The position numbers and the translations under genes were made by a program. This document shows, in pieces, positions 29,948 to 39,060 of a stretch of 64,000 bases of DNA (position 1 is the first letter of the stretch; every line of letters begins with the position of its first letter). The DNA is from Paraprevotella xylaniphila YIT 11841 (GTDB lineage Bacteria > Bacteroidota > Bacteroidia > Bacteroidales > Bacteroidaceae). The stretch is from positions 124,001-188,000 of the forward strand of contig NZ_GL883865.1 of NCBI RefSeq assembly GCF_000205165.1, read 5' to 3'. The notes under the pieces were generated by a model. The model did no database searches. It had not been told where the DNA came from and saw only the letters and a list, made by a program, of their open reading frames with translations.

Positions 29948-30024
29948 CATATATTATTTTAAAGCTTCTTTTATGGAAGATTAAAATATCTAAATTAGAA
30001 CGATTTAAGTACTACTTAAAAAAA

Positions 30025-31239
30025 CTACCGGCATAACCATTCACAAACTTTGTCTTGAAAGTCTTGTGCAGCCGCCACACGTTCCACACCTTGATTCATA
30101 ATACAAAAGGCCAACAAATGGTTATTCGCCGACCGTACATAACCGGCCAACGTGGATACTCCTTCCAAAGTCCCGGTCTTAGCCCTTACGTTTCCGTAAG
30201 CTTTTCCCTTCCTCATACGTTTTTTCAACGTACCGTCAACTCCGGCTATAGGCAAAGCAATATAAAGAGGTGAAAAAATAGCCTCATCACGATAAGCGTA
30301 TCTCAGGAAAGCAATTTCAAGTTCCGGTGTCAAGTAATTATATAAAGAAACCCCGCTCCCATCGGCCACTATATATTTTCCGGGATCATAGCCTAACCGC
30401 CCTATCAACCGCTCAATGTAGTACATAGCTTCTTTTCTTGAAGCGTATGGTTTTCCTGTACGGGCTGCCAACTGGTAAAACAAGGCTTCGGCACATAAAT
30501 TATCACTCTCTTTCATCATCGGATGCAAAACGTCTGCCAACTGACGTGTCCGTCCGGCTAACAATACGCCATTTTGGGGACAACGGGCTTGTCCTCCAAA
30601 AACATGATGAATACCTAAGCCATGCAACATCTCGCTGAATGCCCTTATGAAAATATTCTTCTTCCCATATAATAAAGGAGTCAGCACCGGCATGTCATCA
30701 TCCCAACACCACCCCCATCCCCATTGCAAGGTATCTTTCATCGACACGTCTGCATACAGTTTCCCAACTATAGAATCCACATCCGATTCTTTCAAAGCCT
30801 TGCCGAAAGAAAGCAAATCTTCTTTCCCGAAACAAGGGTCGAAACCTCCCACGACATATAAGTCTCCATACAAAACACGCCCTCGGATTTCGCCTGTGTA
30901 GAACAAGCGGGTTGCAAAACGATAATCACTCCCCAATTCGGAAAGCGCGGTGACAGCCGTTACCAATTTTTCAGTAGAAGCCGGCCGCATACGCTGTTTG
31001 GCCTGATAAGCATACAGTAAAGTATCGTCGGTCAAATCATATACACACAAACCTACTTGTGAAGTAAGGAATAGCTCATCTTGCAACAAGCTATCCAGTC
31101 CGTCCCGCAAACACACCGGCCACGAAGCCTCTTCCCCAAGCGGTTCACAAGAAAATCTCCCGGAAGCCAACAAGGGATTACCAACTCCCCCAACAAACCA
31201 GAAGACTCCCAAAAGTACTCTAAAAAGCCTCATATTCAT
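30025..31239 (-). CDS. dacB: D-alanyl-D-alanine carboxypeptidase / endopeptidase, PBP4 family (peptidase S13)
   Basis: Periplasmic penicillin-binding protein that trims peptidoglycan stem peptides. 404 residues with a signal peptide (MNMRLFRVLLGVFWF...). All three active-site motifs are present: SxxK as PASTEK (Ser88, Lys91), SxN in MKESDNLCAEALFY, and KTG in RAKTGTLEGVSTLAGY. The first ATG overlaps the upstream stop as ATGA, so it is coupled to the PH-domain protein. Somewhat shorter than E. coli DacB, consistent with a smaller inserted domain. Confidence 0.92.
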   Translation of the reverse strand: MNMRLFRVLLGVFWFVGGVGNPLLASGRFSCEPLGEEASWPVCLRDGLDSLLQDELFLTSQVGLCVYDLTDDTLLYAYQAKQRMRPASTEKLVTAVTALSELGSDYRFATRLFYTGEIRGRVLYGDLYVVGGFDPCFGKEDLLSFGKALKESDVDSIVGKLYADVSMKDTLQWGWGWCWDDDMPVLTPLLYGKKNIFIRAFSEMLHGLGIHHVFGGQARCPQNGVLLAGRTRQLADVLHPMMKESDNLCAEALFYQLAARTGKPYASRKEAMYYIERLIGRLGYDPGKYIVADGSGVSLYNYLTPELEIAFLRYAYRDEAIFSPLYIALPIAGVDGTLKKRMRKGKAYGNVRAKTGTLEGVSTLAGYVRSANNHLLAFCIMNQGVERVAAAQDFQDKVCEWLCR

Positions 31240-31658
31240 AAGCCACCTGTCTTTTCAAGAAAATCTTCTTGTTTTCGTTTGAAATACCGGCAAAACTCTT
31301 CAGCCGGAAAAGGCGTGATGAATTTTATCGAACCGTCGCAAAACGTCAACATGACAGTATCCTTATTCTTTAAAAAAGACAAAGAAGACGGCCGTACGAT
31401 ATCCACCTTTTCGATGTCGGACAAAGAATGCCTGCTGACCTTGGAAAACCGCCCTTGATGAATGAACAAGCAACCTTCATCGGTAAAAACATAATACGTA
31501 TGAATCAAACGTTCCACCACGAAAACCAAAAAGACCATACAACACAATGCAGCCAAAGGCAATTTTACCCAAAAGAAATATATGGCCAACACTGTAGCAG
31601 GCAACAAGCTGAAAAACATTATCTTCTTATTAATTTTTGCATGAAATGTCCGTATCAT
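31236..31658 (-). CDS. PH-domain-like inner membrane protein
   Basis: 140 residues. Two adjacent hydrophobic helices at about residues 13-50 are followed by a beta-rich domain: YYVFTDEGCLFIHQGRFSK, LSDIEKVDIVRPSS, DTVMLTFCDGSIKFITPF. This order (two helices, then 'Y.lt...l.i..G......ipl..I..v') matches small bacterial PH-domain proteins. Function unknown. First gene of a two-gene unit with the carboxypeptidase, divergent from the toxin island. Confidence 0.7.
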   Translation of the reverse strand: MIRTFHAKINKKIMFFSLLPATVLAIYFFWVKLPLAALCCMVFLVFVVERLIHTYYVFTDEGCLFIHQGRFSKVSRHSLSDIEKVDIVRPSSLSFLKNKDTVMLTFCDGSIKFITPFPAEEFCRYFKRKQEDFLEKTGGL

Positions 31659-31731
31659 AAAACTAAAATTTGATGCAAGTTACACTTTTTACGGATTAAA
31701 TCCACAGAAAGCCCAAAAATATCCTTTATTT

Positions 31732-31763
31732 TTTGTTTATTTAAAAAAAGACATATACCTTTG
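31732..31763 (+). promoter_or_regulatory. Promoter of the RHS toxin island
   Basis: TTTG (31732-31735), 20 bases, TACCTTTG (31756-31763): a full match to the Bacteroides -33/-7 consensus with ideal spacing, 38 bases before the start codon at 31801. Confidence 0.8.
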
Positions 31764-31800
31764 GAACGATAGCAGAAAAACAAACTAAAACCTATATATT

Positions 31801-32238
31801 ATGAGAGCATTATTTGTTTTTTCCGGCTTATTGTTTTACTTTTCCGCTTTCTCTCAGAATGCGATAAGGTTTGCATACGATGCGTTAGGCAACCGGGTGA
31901 AGCAGGAAATCGTGCTGCAAAACTCAGATGTTGCCAAACGAAACCTGTCATCGGAAGAAAAAAAAGAGGATAATTTCTATTCCGACATGCTCTCTGAAAA
32001 ACAGATCCGTATCTGGCCCAACCCAACGGAAGGACACCTGAAAGTGGAAATCCAAGGACTCGCCCCCGAAGAAAAAGCCTGTTTGCGCATCACATCGATG
32101 AGCGGAGCAGTCGTGGACGTAAAAGAAACAACCTCCCCCGTTTCCGAACTCGACCTGAGCCATTGCACAAATGGAATTTACCTGCTACATATCGCAACGG
32201 GCGGACAAGAAACCACTTGGAAAATCATCAAAAAATAA
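31801..32238 (+). CDS. Small secreted protein with YD-like segment and T9SS type A sorting domain
   Basis: 145 residues. Signal peptide MRALFVFSGLLFYFSAFS-QN. A short YD/RHS-like segment follows (IRFAYDALGNRVKQEI), then a charged linker and, from about residue 70, a T9SS type A C-terminal domain (IRIWPNPTEGHLKVEI ... LTNGIYLLHI-like ending with KIIKK). The actual wording near the end is CTNGIYLLHIATGG. It is five bases upstream of the RHS gene and shares its promoter. It could anchor, pilot or regulate the RHS protein; that is inference. Confidence 0.8.
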   Translation: MRALFVFSGLLFYFSAFSQNAIRFAYDALGNRVKQEIVLQNSDVAKRNLSSEEKKEDNFYSDMLSEKQIRIWPNPTEGHLKVEIQGLAPEEKACLRITSMSGAVVDVKETTSPVSELDLSHCTNGIYLLHIATGGQETTWKIIKK

Positions 32239-32243
32239 CGCTT

Positions 32244-35200
32244 ATGAAACGGTTTCCGCTTCTTTTCTTCCTTTGCGCGTGCTGCCTCCTTTCTGCCCTC
32301 GGACAAGAGGGGTATCCGGCTATTGACAACGATTATGTGCCTATCACTTACAAGATAGACACAAGAAATGAAGTGGGACAAATAGATATCACTTCGGGAG
32401 TATCTCCCACCGGTGCACGTACCTATACTGTCCCTATATCTGCTTATAAAGGAATACGGGGATTTAATCCGGAATTATCCTTTGTTTATAATAGCCAACA
32501 AGGCAACGGTTTATTAGGAATAGGATGGTCTCTTTCCGGATTGTCCGTCATTTGCCGCACAGTACAAACACCTTATTATGATGGGAAAATCGCTCCCATA
32601 GCTTTCAACCGTGAAGATGTTTTTATGCTCGATGGTATGCGGTTGGTCAAGGTGGATTCCGTCACTTATTTGAGCGAGCGCGGCTATATACGTGTCAAAG
32701 CGAACTATGCAGGTAATTCCTTACAGTATTTTGACGTGGCTTTCCCCAATGGCCGAACGGCCATATTCGGTTATAAAACCAATACCAACAATAACCTATA
32801 TTACCCTCTCACGGAACTGAGTGATTTGTGGGGCAATACCATTACATACCATTATACTTCACAAAGGGACCATTACCGGATAAACAAAATTACATACAAC
32901 GGAGCTTCCATAGAATTCTCGTTTGTCGGTTCACGGACAGACCCAGTATCCTTTTATCTTTCAGGACAGAAAGTAACAGAAAACTCTTTGCTGAAAACCA
33001 TAACCTGTAAGTTTGGTAATACCATATTGGGAACTTATAAACTCAATTATAGGAATGAGAATCAAACGACGCTTAAACAATCCCTATTGGAAGAAATTGA
33101 GTATCTGAGTGGTGTGAAAAGCTTTCCTCCCTTGCATTTCTACTATGGTAAGGGAAATAAGGCAACAGGTTATGACACCCATTCTTTCGTCTGCAAAGGT
33201 TATGTAGGGACACCTTCTCCAAAACGTTTTGTCGTAGCGCGGAATGCTGACCACGGTAAAGCTGACTTAATTGTAGCAATACCCGATTACAATCCTTATA
33301 TCATCCAGAATGAACTGGAAGTGGTAAACGGTTCCGAGGGTTATTCCTGGATTGAAAACGGCTATCCTAACAACGACTATATTGATTACTTTTCTTTTTT
33401 AGGAGTCATGCAAGGTAGTCGGCACCAGTTGACCTACAGTGGCGACGGATTTATCGACATTGTGGCCGCAGACATCACCGGGTGCGGACGTGACTGCGTT
33501 GTACAAATAAACAACACCATAGCAAATAAGCAAACAGATCAAGTCACTTTCAGGATTCACGATAGTGAAAGTCTTTTAATGAATAAGCAACCCTCGCAAC
33601 ATATATATTATTTTTCCACCCTACATTCCTGTATACACGATAATATAGAAGCACCCAGTATCCAACCCAAATATTATTACCCTGGAGATTTCAACGGAGA
33701 CGGGAAAACCGAAATTTTAGGCGTATCCGCCCACCAACCTTTCGGAGATACCAGCTTGCCTTCCCAATGTTACATCTTCGACCTGAACAAAGGCACTCTT
33801 CCTTACCAAGGCCATATATTCCCTTTCCATGTAGAATTCCAAACCACTCATAATTCCCCTACTCCGGAATTTATATATAATCGGACGGACAAAATTTTCG
33901 TGTTGGACTATGACGGTGACGGGTGTAGCGAAATCGTTCACCAAGATCGTAATGGAGCACACATTTATAAATTCGACATAAAAGGTTCGGTCTGGACACC
34001 TCGCAAAATAGCAGACGGAATCCCCCTGGTTTTTACTGACAATACAAAATTCCTCATAGGTGACTTTAACGGGGACGGACTGACAGACATGCTTAGATAT
34101 GTCACCAAGACTTCCAACCGACAATATTGTGAATTGTTTATATCCCAAGGCAATGGGGTCTTTGACTTAAGCAATTTCAATTTACCTTTGCGTGATGGCG
34201 AAAGTTTAGGACAAGAACGCAGATATAATTTCTTACTTCAAGATGTCAACGGGGACGGACGTTCGGATTTGATAGACTATACCGACAAAGGGTTTTATAC
34301 CTATTTATATAATAATGCCGGACGGTTCGAGGATCCTTTCTTTACTCCATATCCTTCTTCCGGCGGACAACTGTTGCCTTCACGCCTAAAGACGGGAAAG
34401 GATTTTTCCCAACTTGCCTGTTTTGATGGGAATGAGATTCATCTGTATTCTTTTTCACGCAACGACAAAAAAGAGAACCTTATTACAGGAATGGTGAATA
34501 GTCTTGGTGCCATAGAAAGGAACGATTATGCTATCACTAACGGAGATGCCACATTTTCATCCATATATCAGCCAGGTTACAATATCCACTATCCTTATGT
34601 AGAAGCCTTTGACAATCTTCCTTTACTTGCCATTTCAGAAAAATATGTGGATGGTAAGCAAATGGATGGATGGCATTATTACTATAAAGGTGGAATAAAA
34701 CATCTTACCGGAAAGGGATTTTGCGGCTTCCAACAAACCCGTACCGTGGATTTCAAGGGAAAGGAACTTATCCGTGACTTTGACCCTGAAAGGTATGGGA
34801 TACTGACCCATGAGGCATATGATTTGGCCTACGAAAACTTTTATGAATATGAAATCGTGGAGCATCCTAACCGTATGGTTGAAGTCAACCTATATATGAA
34901 GGATGAAAGTGATTATTTAAAAAACGCGGACAACCTATATTATTATGATGGACACAAGTTAGGATACCCTTCCACGGAAGAAATAGAATATTGGGACGGA
35001 CATAAAACAAAAACGAACACTGTTTTCAAACCGGTCTACACCGGATGGGCTGAAAACAAGATAGGAGGTACGTCACCTGACAGCATGGACGTGTGCTACA
35101 TGTTGGCTTATATACCTTCCGGACAAGAATACCTTTTCGGACGCATCCACGAACAAACCGTCACAAATACCACAGCCGGAGGAAAAAGCGTGTCACAAAA

Positions 35201-38200
35201 AACCACCATTCCTTCGTGGCAATATGACATGCCCACAGTCCGAAGGGATTACCTCGGAGGAGAGACACGTTATGACAACCAATATGATACAAAAGGAAAT
35301 CTCATAAAAGCAGTAACGGAGTGGACCGGTAAAGCAAGGATTTCCGAATCATGGGAATATGACAATTACGGGAGGATATCCTCGCATACTTCAGAAATAG
35401 GGACAACGGAAAAGTACGCATACGGGACAGACGGCAGGCTGAAGTCGCACACCGACAGCCGGGGAAATACTACAGCCTATACCTATGACGGCTTTGGAAG
35501 ACAAGTAGAAACGGAACGTGCAGACGGCACCACCGTGACCAATGAATATGCATGGTGCAATGAAGCTACGGGAGGAGTATATGCAATCATAATCCGGGAA
35601 ACGGGAAAACCGGACATGAAGACCGTCTATGACGCATTAGGACGGGTGGTTCGCCAAAGCGAAATGACTTTTGACGGAATATGGAGAAGTACTGACATAG
35701 AATATGACGTTTACGGACGTGTTGCACGCAAGTCACTGCCTTATACACAGTCCTCCCCTTCCCATTATACGGTTTACACGTACGATGATTTCGACCGGTT
35801 GGTTTCCGTCACGGACCGTCCCGGCCATACCACCACGTACACTTACAGCGATGACAATGACGGATACACTATAACCACCACGCAGGACGGGGTGGAAACC
35901 ACAAGGACTTACGACCTTCGTGATCGTCTTGTCAGGGTGGACGACCCGGGAGGTACCACGCGTTACGAACTGGATGCGGACGGCCAACCCCTGACCATTA
36001 CAGCCCCGGATGGAACCCAAACCAAGTTCGAATACAACGACATGAGAAAATGCCGTAAAAGGACAGACCCCGGATTCGGAGAAAGCACTTATGGATATGA
36101 GGTTTTCGGGGACATCGCATGGGAAAAGAACGCCCGAGAGGAAAATATCAACAGGCTCTATGATTCATACAACCGGCTGACCAACATAGGATGGGGAAGT
36201 CCCAACGTGGCATATACTTATACGCCACATGGTGAAATAGCCACCATCAAGGGGTTCAACAACACATTCATCACCTATACCTATGATGAGTTCGGGCGTT
36301 TGGCATCATACCGGGAGGATGCCCCGGACGGAAAGTGGCTGCTGAAAGATTACACATACAAAGATGGAAATACGGCTTCCGTCACTTACACCTCGCAGAA
36401 CGGCAGGTTGACCACTGAAAATTACGTGTATCAGAACGGACACCTGACAGAAATAAAACTTGATGATGGCACCTCCGTCCTTAAAATAGAGGATGAAAAC
36501 GACATGAGAATGCCTACCAGAGCACAAACAGGGAACATCACAAGACTCTACGAATACGATGCATACGGTTATCCCCTGCGCCGGACCGGGAAGACTGACC
36601 AGCTCACTTACCAAAACTTCACATATACGTTCGACACTTCCCGGCAAAACCTTCGGACACGTACCGACCAAAGGTCGGGAAAGACGGAAACTTTCAACTA
36701 TGACGAGATGAACCGTCTTACAGGAGATGGAACATCCGTTTTGGAATATGCCCCCAACGGGAATATCATAAAGAAATCGGGTGTAGGAAGCTACACTTAC
36801 GAAATGCCCGGAAAACCTCATGCCGTAACAGGCATTGCCCCTGAAGGCAACCTCACGTCCGGAATGGGTACGCAGGAAATATTCTATACCAAAGCCTTGC
36901 GGCCTGACTCCATACACGAAGGGGCTTTTGATGCGAAGTTCGTCTACAATGGCAACTTGGACAAAGTGAAAATGACAGTCACGCAGGACAAGGGACGCTC
37001 CTATCTCCGGAAATATTATCTCGGGGGGTGTTATGAACTGGAAGAGTCTTCTTCCGGCCCGGCAAGAGAAAGAGTATATGTGGGTGGAAACTATTATGAT
37101 GCACCCGTAATGTTGGAAAAAACAGGCCCTCTCACACAATACTATAGCCTGATCCGCGATTATTTGGGTAGCATTACCCATGTGGTACGTTTCGACGGAT
37201 ACCTTATAAAAGAACTAAACCACGATGCTTGGGGAATACGGAGAAACCCTATTTCATATAGTCCGGAAGTACGACCTGCCACATTGTCAGCTTCGACATT
37301 TTCACGCGGGTTCTGCGGTCATGAATATTTGGACGTATTCGGACTTGTCGACATGAACGCCCGACTTTACGACCCCATACTCGGACGTTTCCTCTCGCCC
37401 GACCCATATATGCAGATTCCTGATTTTTCGCAGGGATTTAACCGATATGCCTACTGCATGAATAATCCGCTTGCCTACGTGGATGAAAACGGAGAGAACC
37501 CACTCTTTATCATTGGTATCGCCATGATAGTTGGAGGAACGGCCAACCTTAGCTGGAAAGCCATTAACGGACAAATAGATGATTTTGGTGATGCCATCTC
37601 TGCATTCGGAATAGGTGCGGCAGCCGGGGGATTCGGTGCGGCAGTAGGGTTTGTAGCCGCTCCAATGGTGGGTGCGGGCTTCTTAGGTGGATTTGTGGAA
37701 AGTGCATTCTCCGGTGTAGTGTCAAGCTCCATCCTCAGTGTAGGAAATTCCCAAGCTTTCGGCGATCCCCAAATGGGTTGGAAAGGATATGTTTTGAGTG
37801 CCATCGGAGCTGGTGTTATCGGAGGGGTCGTGAACGGTGGAATAGCTGCAAGCCAAGGAAAGAACTTTTGGACGGGTGCTGAAAAAGCAATCAGTAACCG
37901 TGACCTGATTCAACAAGCTGCAGACATGGCTTATAAAGAAATTCCGGGTGAAGGACCTGTTGTAGGAACCAAAAGACATGAGTTTGCAACAAAATATTTA
38001 GAAGAATATCAAGATATACACGGAGATAGAGGATTGGAGTTTAAAGTTCGCTTTCATGATGAACAAATAAATAAAACAGGCATCATAGATATAGTGGATT
38101 ACAAAAACCAAATAATTTATGATTTTAAATTTGGTTATCCCAATAAAAGTCCTGAAATGTTAAATAACACCATACAAATGCAATGGTATAGGAAAAATAT

Positions 38201-38246
38201 GAATAATTGGCCTTCCTTTATTATAAAGCCTAAAATAAAATATTAA
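32244..38246 (+). CDS. SpvB / FG-GAP / RHS polymorphic toxin with PD-(D/E)XK nuclease tip
   Basis: 2,000 residues from the ATG at 32244, which begins a signal peptide (MKRFPLLFFLCACCLLSALG-QE); the frame is open to 32163. The N-terminal region is SpvB-like (SPTGARTYTVPISAYKG, NGLLGIGWSLSGLSVI). FG-GAP/VCBS-type calcium loops follow (DFNGDGKTEIL, DYDGDGCSEIV, DFNGDGLTDML, DVNGDGRSDLI), then a long run of YD repeats. The RHS core ends LGRFLSPDPYMQIPDF ... RYAYCMNNPLAYVDENGEN. A Gly-rich hydrophobic linker leads to the tip, about residues 1900-2000: GTKRHEFATKYLE (His1912), IDIVD (Asp1949), YDFKFG (Asp1960, Lys1962) and Gln1978-xxx-Tyr1982. This is the order of RecB/Cas4-like nucleases. Export by Sec with later surface or T9SS steps is inferred. 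No T6SS or PAAR elements are nearby. Confidence 0.85.
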   Translation: MKRFPLLFFLCACCLLSALGQEGYPAIDNDYVPITYKIDTRNEVGQIDITSGVSPTGARTYTVPISAYKGIRGFNPELSFVYNSQQGNGLLGIGWSLSGLSVICRTVQTPYYDGKIAPIAFNREDVFMLDGMRLVKVDSVTYLSERGYIRVKANYAGNSLQYFDVAFPNGRTAIFGYKTNTNNNLYYPLTELSDLWGNTITYHYTSQRDHYRINKITYNGASIEFSFVGSRTDPVSFYLSGQKVTENSLLKTITCKFGNTILGTYKLNYRNENQTTLKQSLLEEIEYLSGVKSFPPLHFYYGKGNKATGYDTHSFVCKGYVGTPSPKRFVVARNADHGKADLIVAIPDYNPYIIQNELEVVNGSEGYSWIENGYPNNDYIDYFSFLGVMQGSRHQLTYSGDGFIDIVAADITGCGRDCVVQINNTIANKQTDQVTFRIHDSESLLMNKQPSQHIYYFSTLHSCIHDNIEAPSIQPKYYYPGDFNGDGKTEILGVSAHQPFGDTSLPSQCYIFDLNKGTLPYQGHIFPFHVEFQTTHNSPTPEFIYNRTDKIFVLDYDGDGCSEIVHQDRNGAHIYKFDIKGSVWTPRKIADGIPLVFTDNTKFLIGDFNGDGLTDMLRYVTKTSNRQYCELFISQGNGVFDLSNFNLPLRDGESLGQERRYNFLLQDVNGDGRSDLIDYTDKGFYTYLYNNAGRFEDPFFTPYPSSGGQLLPSRLKTGKDFSQLACFDGNEIHLYSFSRNDKKENLITGMVNSLGAIERNDYAITNGDATFSSIYQPGYNIHYPYVEAFDNLPLLAISEKYVDGKQMDGWHYYYKGGIKHLTGKGFCGFQQTRTVDFKGKELIRDFDPERYGILTHEAYDLAYENFYEYEIVEHPNRMVEVNLYMKDESDYLKNADNLYYYDGHKLGYPSTEEIEYWDGHKTKTNTVFKPVYTGWAENKIGGTSPDSMDVCYMLAYIPSGQEYLFGRIHEQTVTNTTAGGKSVSQKTTIPSWQYDMPTVRRDYLGGETRYDNQYDTKGNLIKAVTEWTGKARISESWEYDNYGRISSHTSEIGTTEKYAYGTDGRLKSHTDSRGNTTAYTYDGFGRQVETERADGTTVTNEYAWCNEATGGVYAIIIRETGKPDMKTVYDALGRVVRQSEMTFDGIWRSTDIEYDVYGRVARKSLPYTQSSPSHYTVYTYDDFDRLVSVTDRPGHTTTYTYSDDNDGYTITTTQDGVETTRTYDLRDRLVRVDDPGGTTRYELDADGQPLTITAPDGTQTKFEYNDMRKCRKRTDPGFGESTYGYEVFGDIAWEKNAREENINRLYDSYNRLTNIGWGSPNVAYTYTPHGEIATIKGFNNTFITYTYDEFGRLASYREDAPDGKWLLKDYTYKDGNTASVTYTSQNGRLTTENYVYQNGHLTEIKLDDGTSVLKIEDENDMRMPTRAQTGNITRLYEYDAYGYPLRRTGKTDQLTYQNFTYTFDTSRQNLRTRTDQRSGKTETFNYDEMNRLTGDGTSVLEYAPNGNIIKKSGVGSYTYEMPGKPHAVTGIAPEGNLTSGMGTQEIFYTKALRPDSIHEGAFDAKFVYNGNLDKVKMTVTQDKGRSYLRKYYLGGCYELEESSSGPARERVYVGGNYYDAPVMLEKTGPLTQYYSLIRDYLGSITHVVRFDGYLIKELNHDAWGIRRNPISYSPEVRPATLSASTFSRGFCGHEYLDVFGLVDMNARLYDPILGRFLSPDPYMQIPDFSQGFNRYAYCMNNPLAYVDENGENPLFIIGIAMIVGGTANLSWKAINGQIDDFGDAISAFGIGAAAGGFGAAVGFVAAPMVGAGFLGGFVESAFSGVVSSSILSVGNSQAFGDPQMGWKGYVLSAIGAGVIGGVVNGGIAASQGKNFWTGAEKAISNRDLIQQAADMAYKEIPGEGPVVGTKRHEFATKYLEEYQDIHGDRGLEFKVRFHDEQINKTGIIDIVDYKNQIIYDFKFGYPNKSPEMLNNTIQMQWYRKNMNNWPSFIIKPKIKY

Positions 38247-38250
38247 AATT

Positions 38251-38946
38251 ATGATGGATAGTAATTCTATTAAAAAAAACTTACCTCTGACTGATTGGAA
38301 AAAAGAATTTCCAATGTTATCACGTTACGCCTCAAACAAATTACTTATAAGACAAGACATTGTACTTATAGGCTTATGTTTCCAAAGAATGAAAATGATA
38401 AAAACTTATTATCGTCCTTTGCTCACAGCCTTCCCATTATGGAAAAAAACTATTGATGAATGTATGTGGCCATTGTTCGAACAAAGCTTTCATGACAATA
38501 GACATATACCATTAGATATTCCCATAGAACAACATCAACAACGATTTCATGACTCTGTAAAATATGTGGAATCACAAAGTTGGAATCTCCTCAAAGAGAA
38601 TGTGAAAGTAAGAGACTTGTTTGATTTCTTAGATTATCACAGGAATACAAATGTCTTGCTTCTTAATATGTTTTCCAAACAAGCTAATTTCCTAAAGTAC
38701 AGATTGATTACAGCCCTTTATTTACAAGATAAAAGACTGATACAAAAAGCTTGTGAGCATGCAGAAAAGGAAATGAGCCTTTGGAAAAATTACAGTAATT
38801 TTGAAGAAACAATGGGTAAATTGGATACTTGGAGGTCTGAATTCTATCAACTAATAGACCAACGAGAAGAAATCATGGAACGGATTCGAATCAATTCCAT
38901 GGACAAAAAGATTGCCAAACTGAAAGAATCCCATCTTATTATATAG
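38251..38946 (+). CDS. Probable immunity protein for the RHS nuclease tip (family A, copy 1)
   Basis: 231 residues, no signal peptide or membrane helix, mostly helical and AT-rich. It starts four bases after the RHS stop, the standard place for the cognate immunity gene. I do not recognise the family. It is a clear paralogue of the gene at 42011: both contain PLTDWKK-FPMLSRY near the start, and their last 33 residues (YQLIDQREEIMERIRINSMD onward) are identical, encoded by an identical 108-base stretch. The central parts differ, as expected if specificity lies there. Confidence 0.7.
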   Translation: MMDSNSIKKNLPLTDWKKEFPMLSRYASNKLLIRQDIVLIGLCFQRMKMIKTYYRPLLTAFPLWKKTIDECMWPLFEQSFHDNRHIPLDIPIEQHQQRFHDSVKYVESQSWNLLKENVKVRDLFDFLDYHRNTNVLLLNMFSKQANFLKYRLITALYLQDKRLIQKACEHAEKEMSLWKNYSNFEETMGKLDTWRSEFYQLIDQREEIMERIRINSMDKKIAKLKESHLII

Positions 38947-38952
38947 ACAAGC
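38845..38952 (+). repeat. 108-bp perfect direct repeat, left copy
   Basis: Identical base for base to 42698-42805. It covers the 3' end and stop of the family A immunity genes and the first seven bases beyond (GACAAGC). The two copies start 3,853 bases apart and bracket the orphan immunity array. Confidence 0.9.
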
Positions 38953-38954
38953 TT

Positions 38955-39017
38955 ATGGCAAAAAGAATAGTAACAAGAATCGGAAACGTGTTCTGTACAG
39001 TATTTGGTTTTCTTTAG
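38955..39017 (+). pseudogene. Broken 5' end of a family B immunity gene
   Basis: A 20-codon frame, MAKRIVTRIGNVFCTVFGFL then stop. The first part, KRIVTRIGNVFC, is the same as the start of the intact genes at 40849 and 41420 at both DNA and protein level. The match ends at about 38996, where a barnase-tail fragment begins in another frame. So this is a gene start cut off by a recombination junction. Confidence 0.75.
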
Positions 39018-39058
39018 ATCATTATAAATCATTTATTCCTATAAACTATAAATACTAA
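38999..39058 (+). pseudogene. Remnant of a barnase-type RNase toxin tail (last 19 codons)
   Basis: Read in the frame beginning at 38999, the DNA gives SIWFSLDHYKSFIPINYKY and a stop, three bases before the barstar-like gene at 39061. It aligns without gaps with the end of the 67-codon tail at 39846 (SIWFTPDHHNTFIPINWKY; 13 of 19 identical). DHYxxF near the C-terminus is the catalytic-His motif of barnase-type RNases. There is no start codon and no upstream part. Confidence 0.7.
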
Positions 39059-39060
39059 TT

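Noticed and set aside
32780-37480. Repeated words in the RHS gene as a DNA repeat array or CRISPR
   Set aside because: They are codons of YD and FG-GAP protein repeats, not spaced DNA repeats; no CRISPR array or cas genes were seen anywhere.
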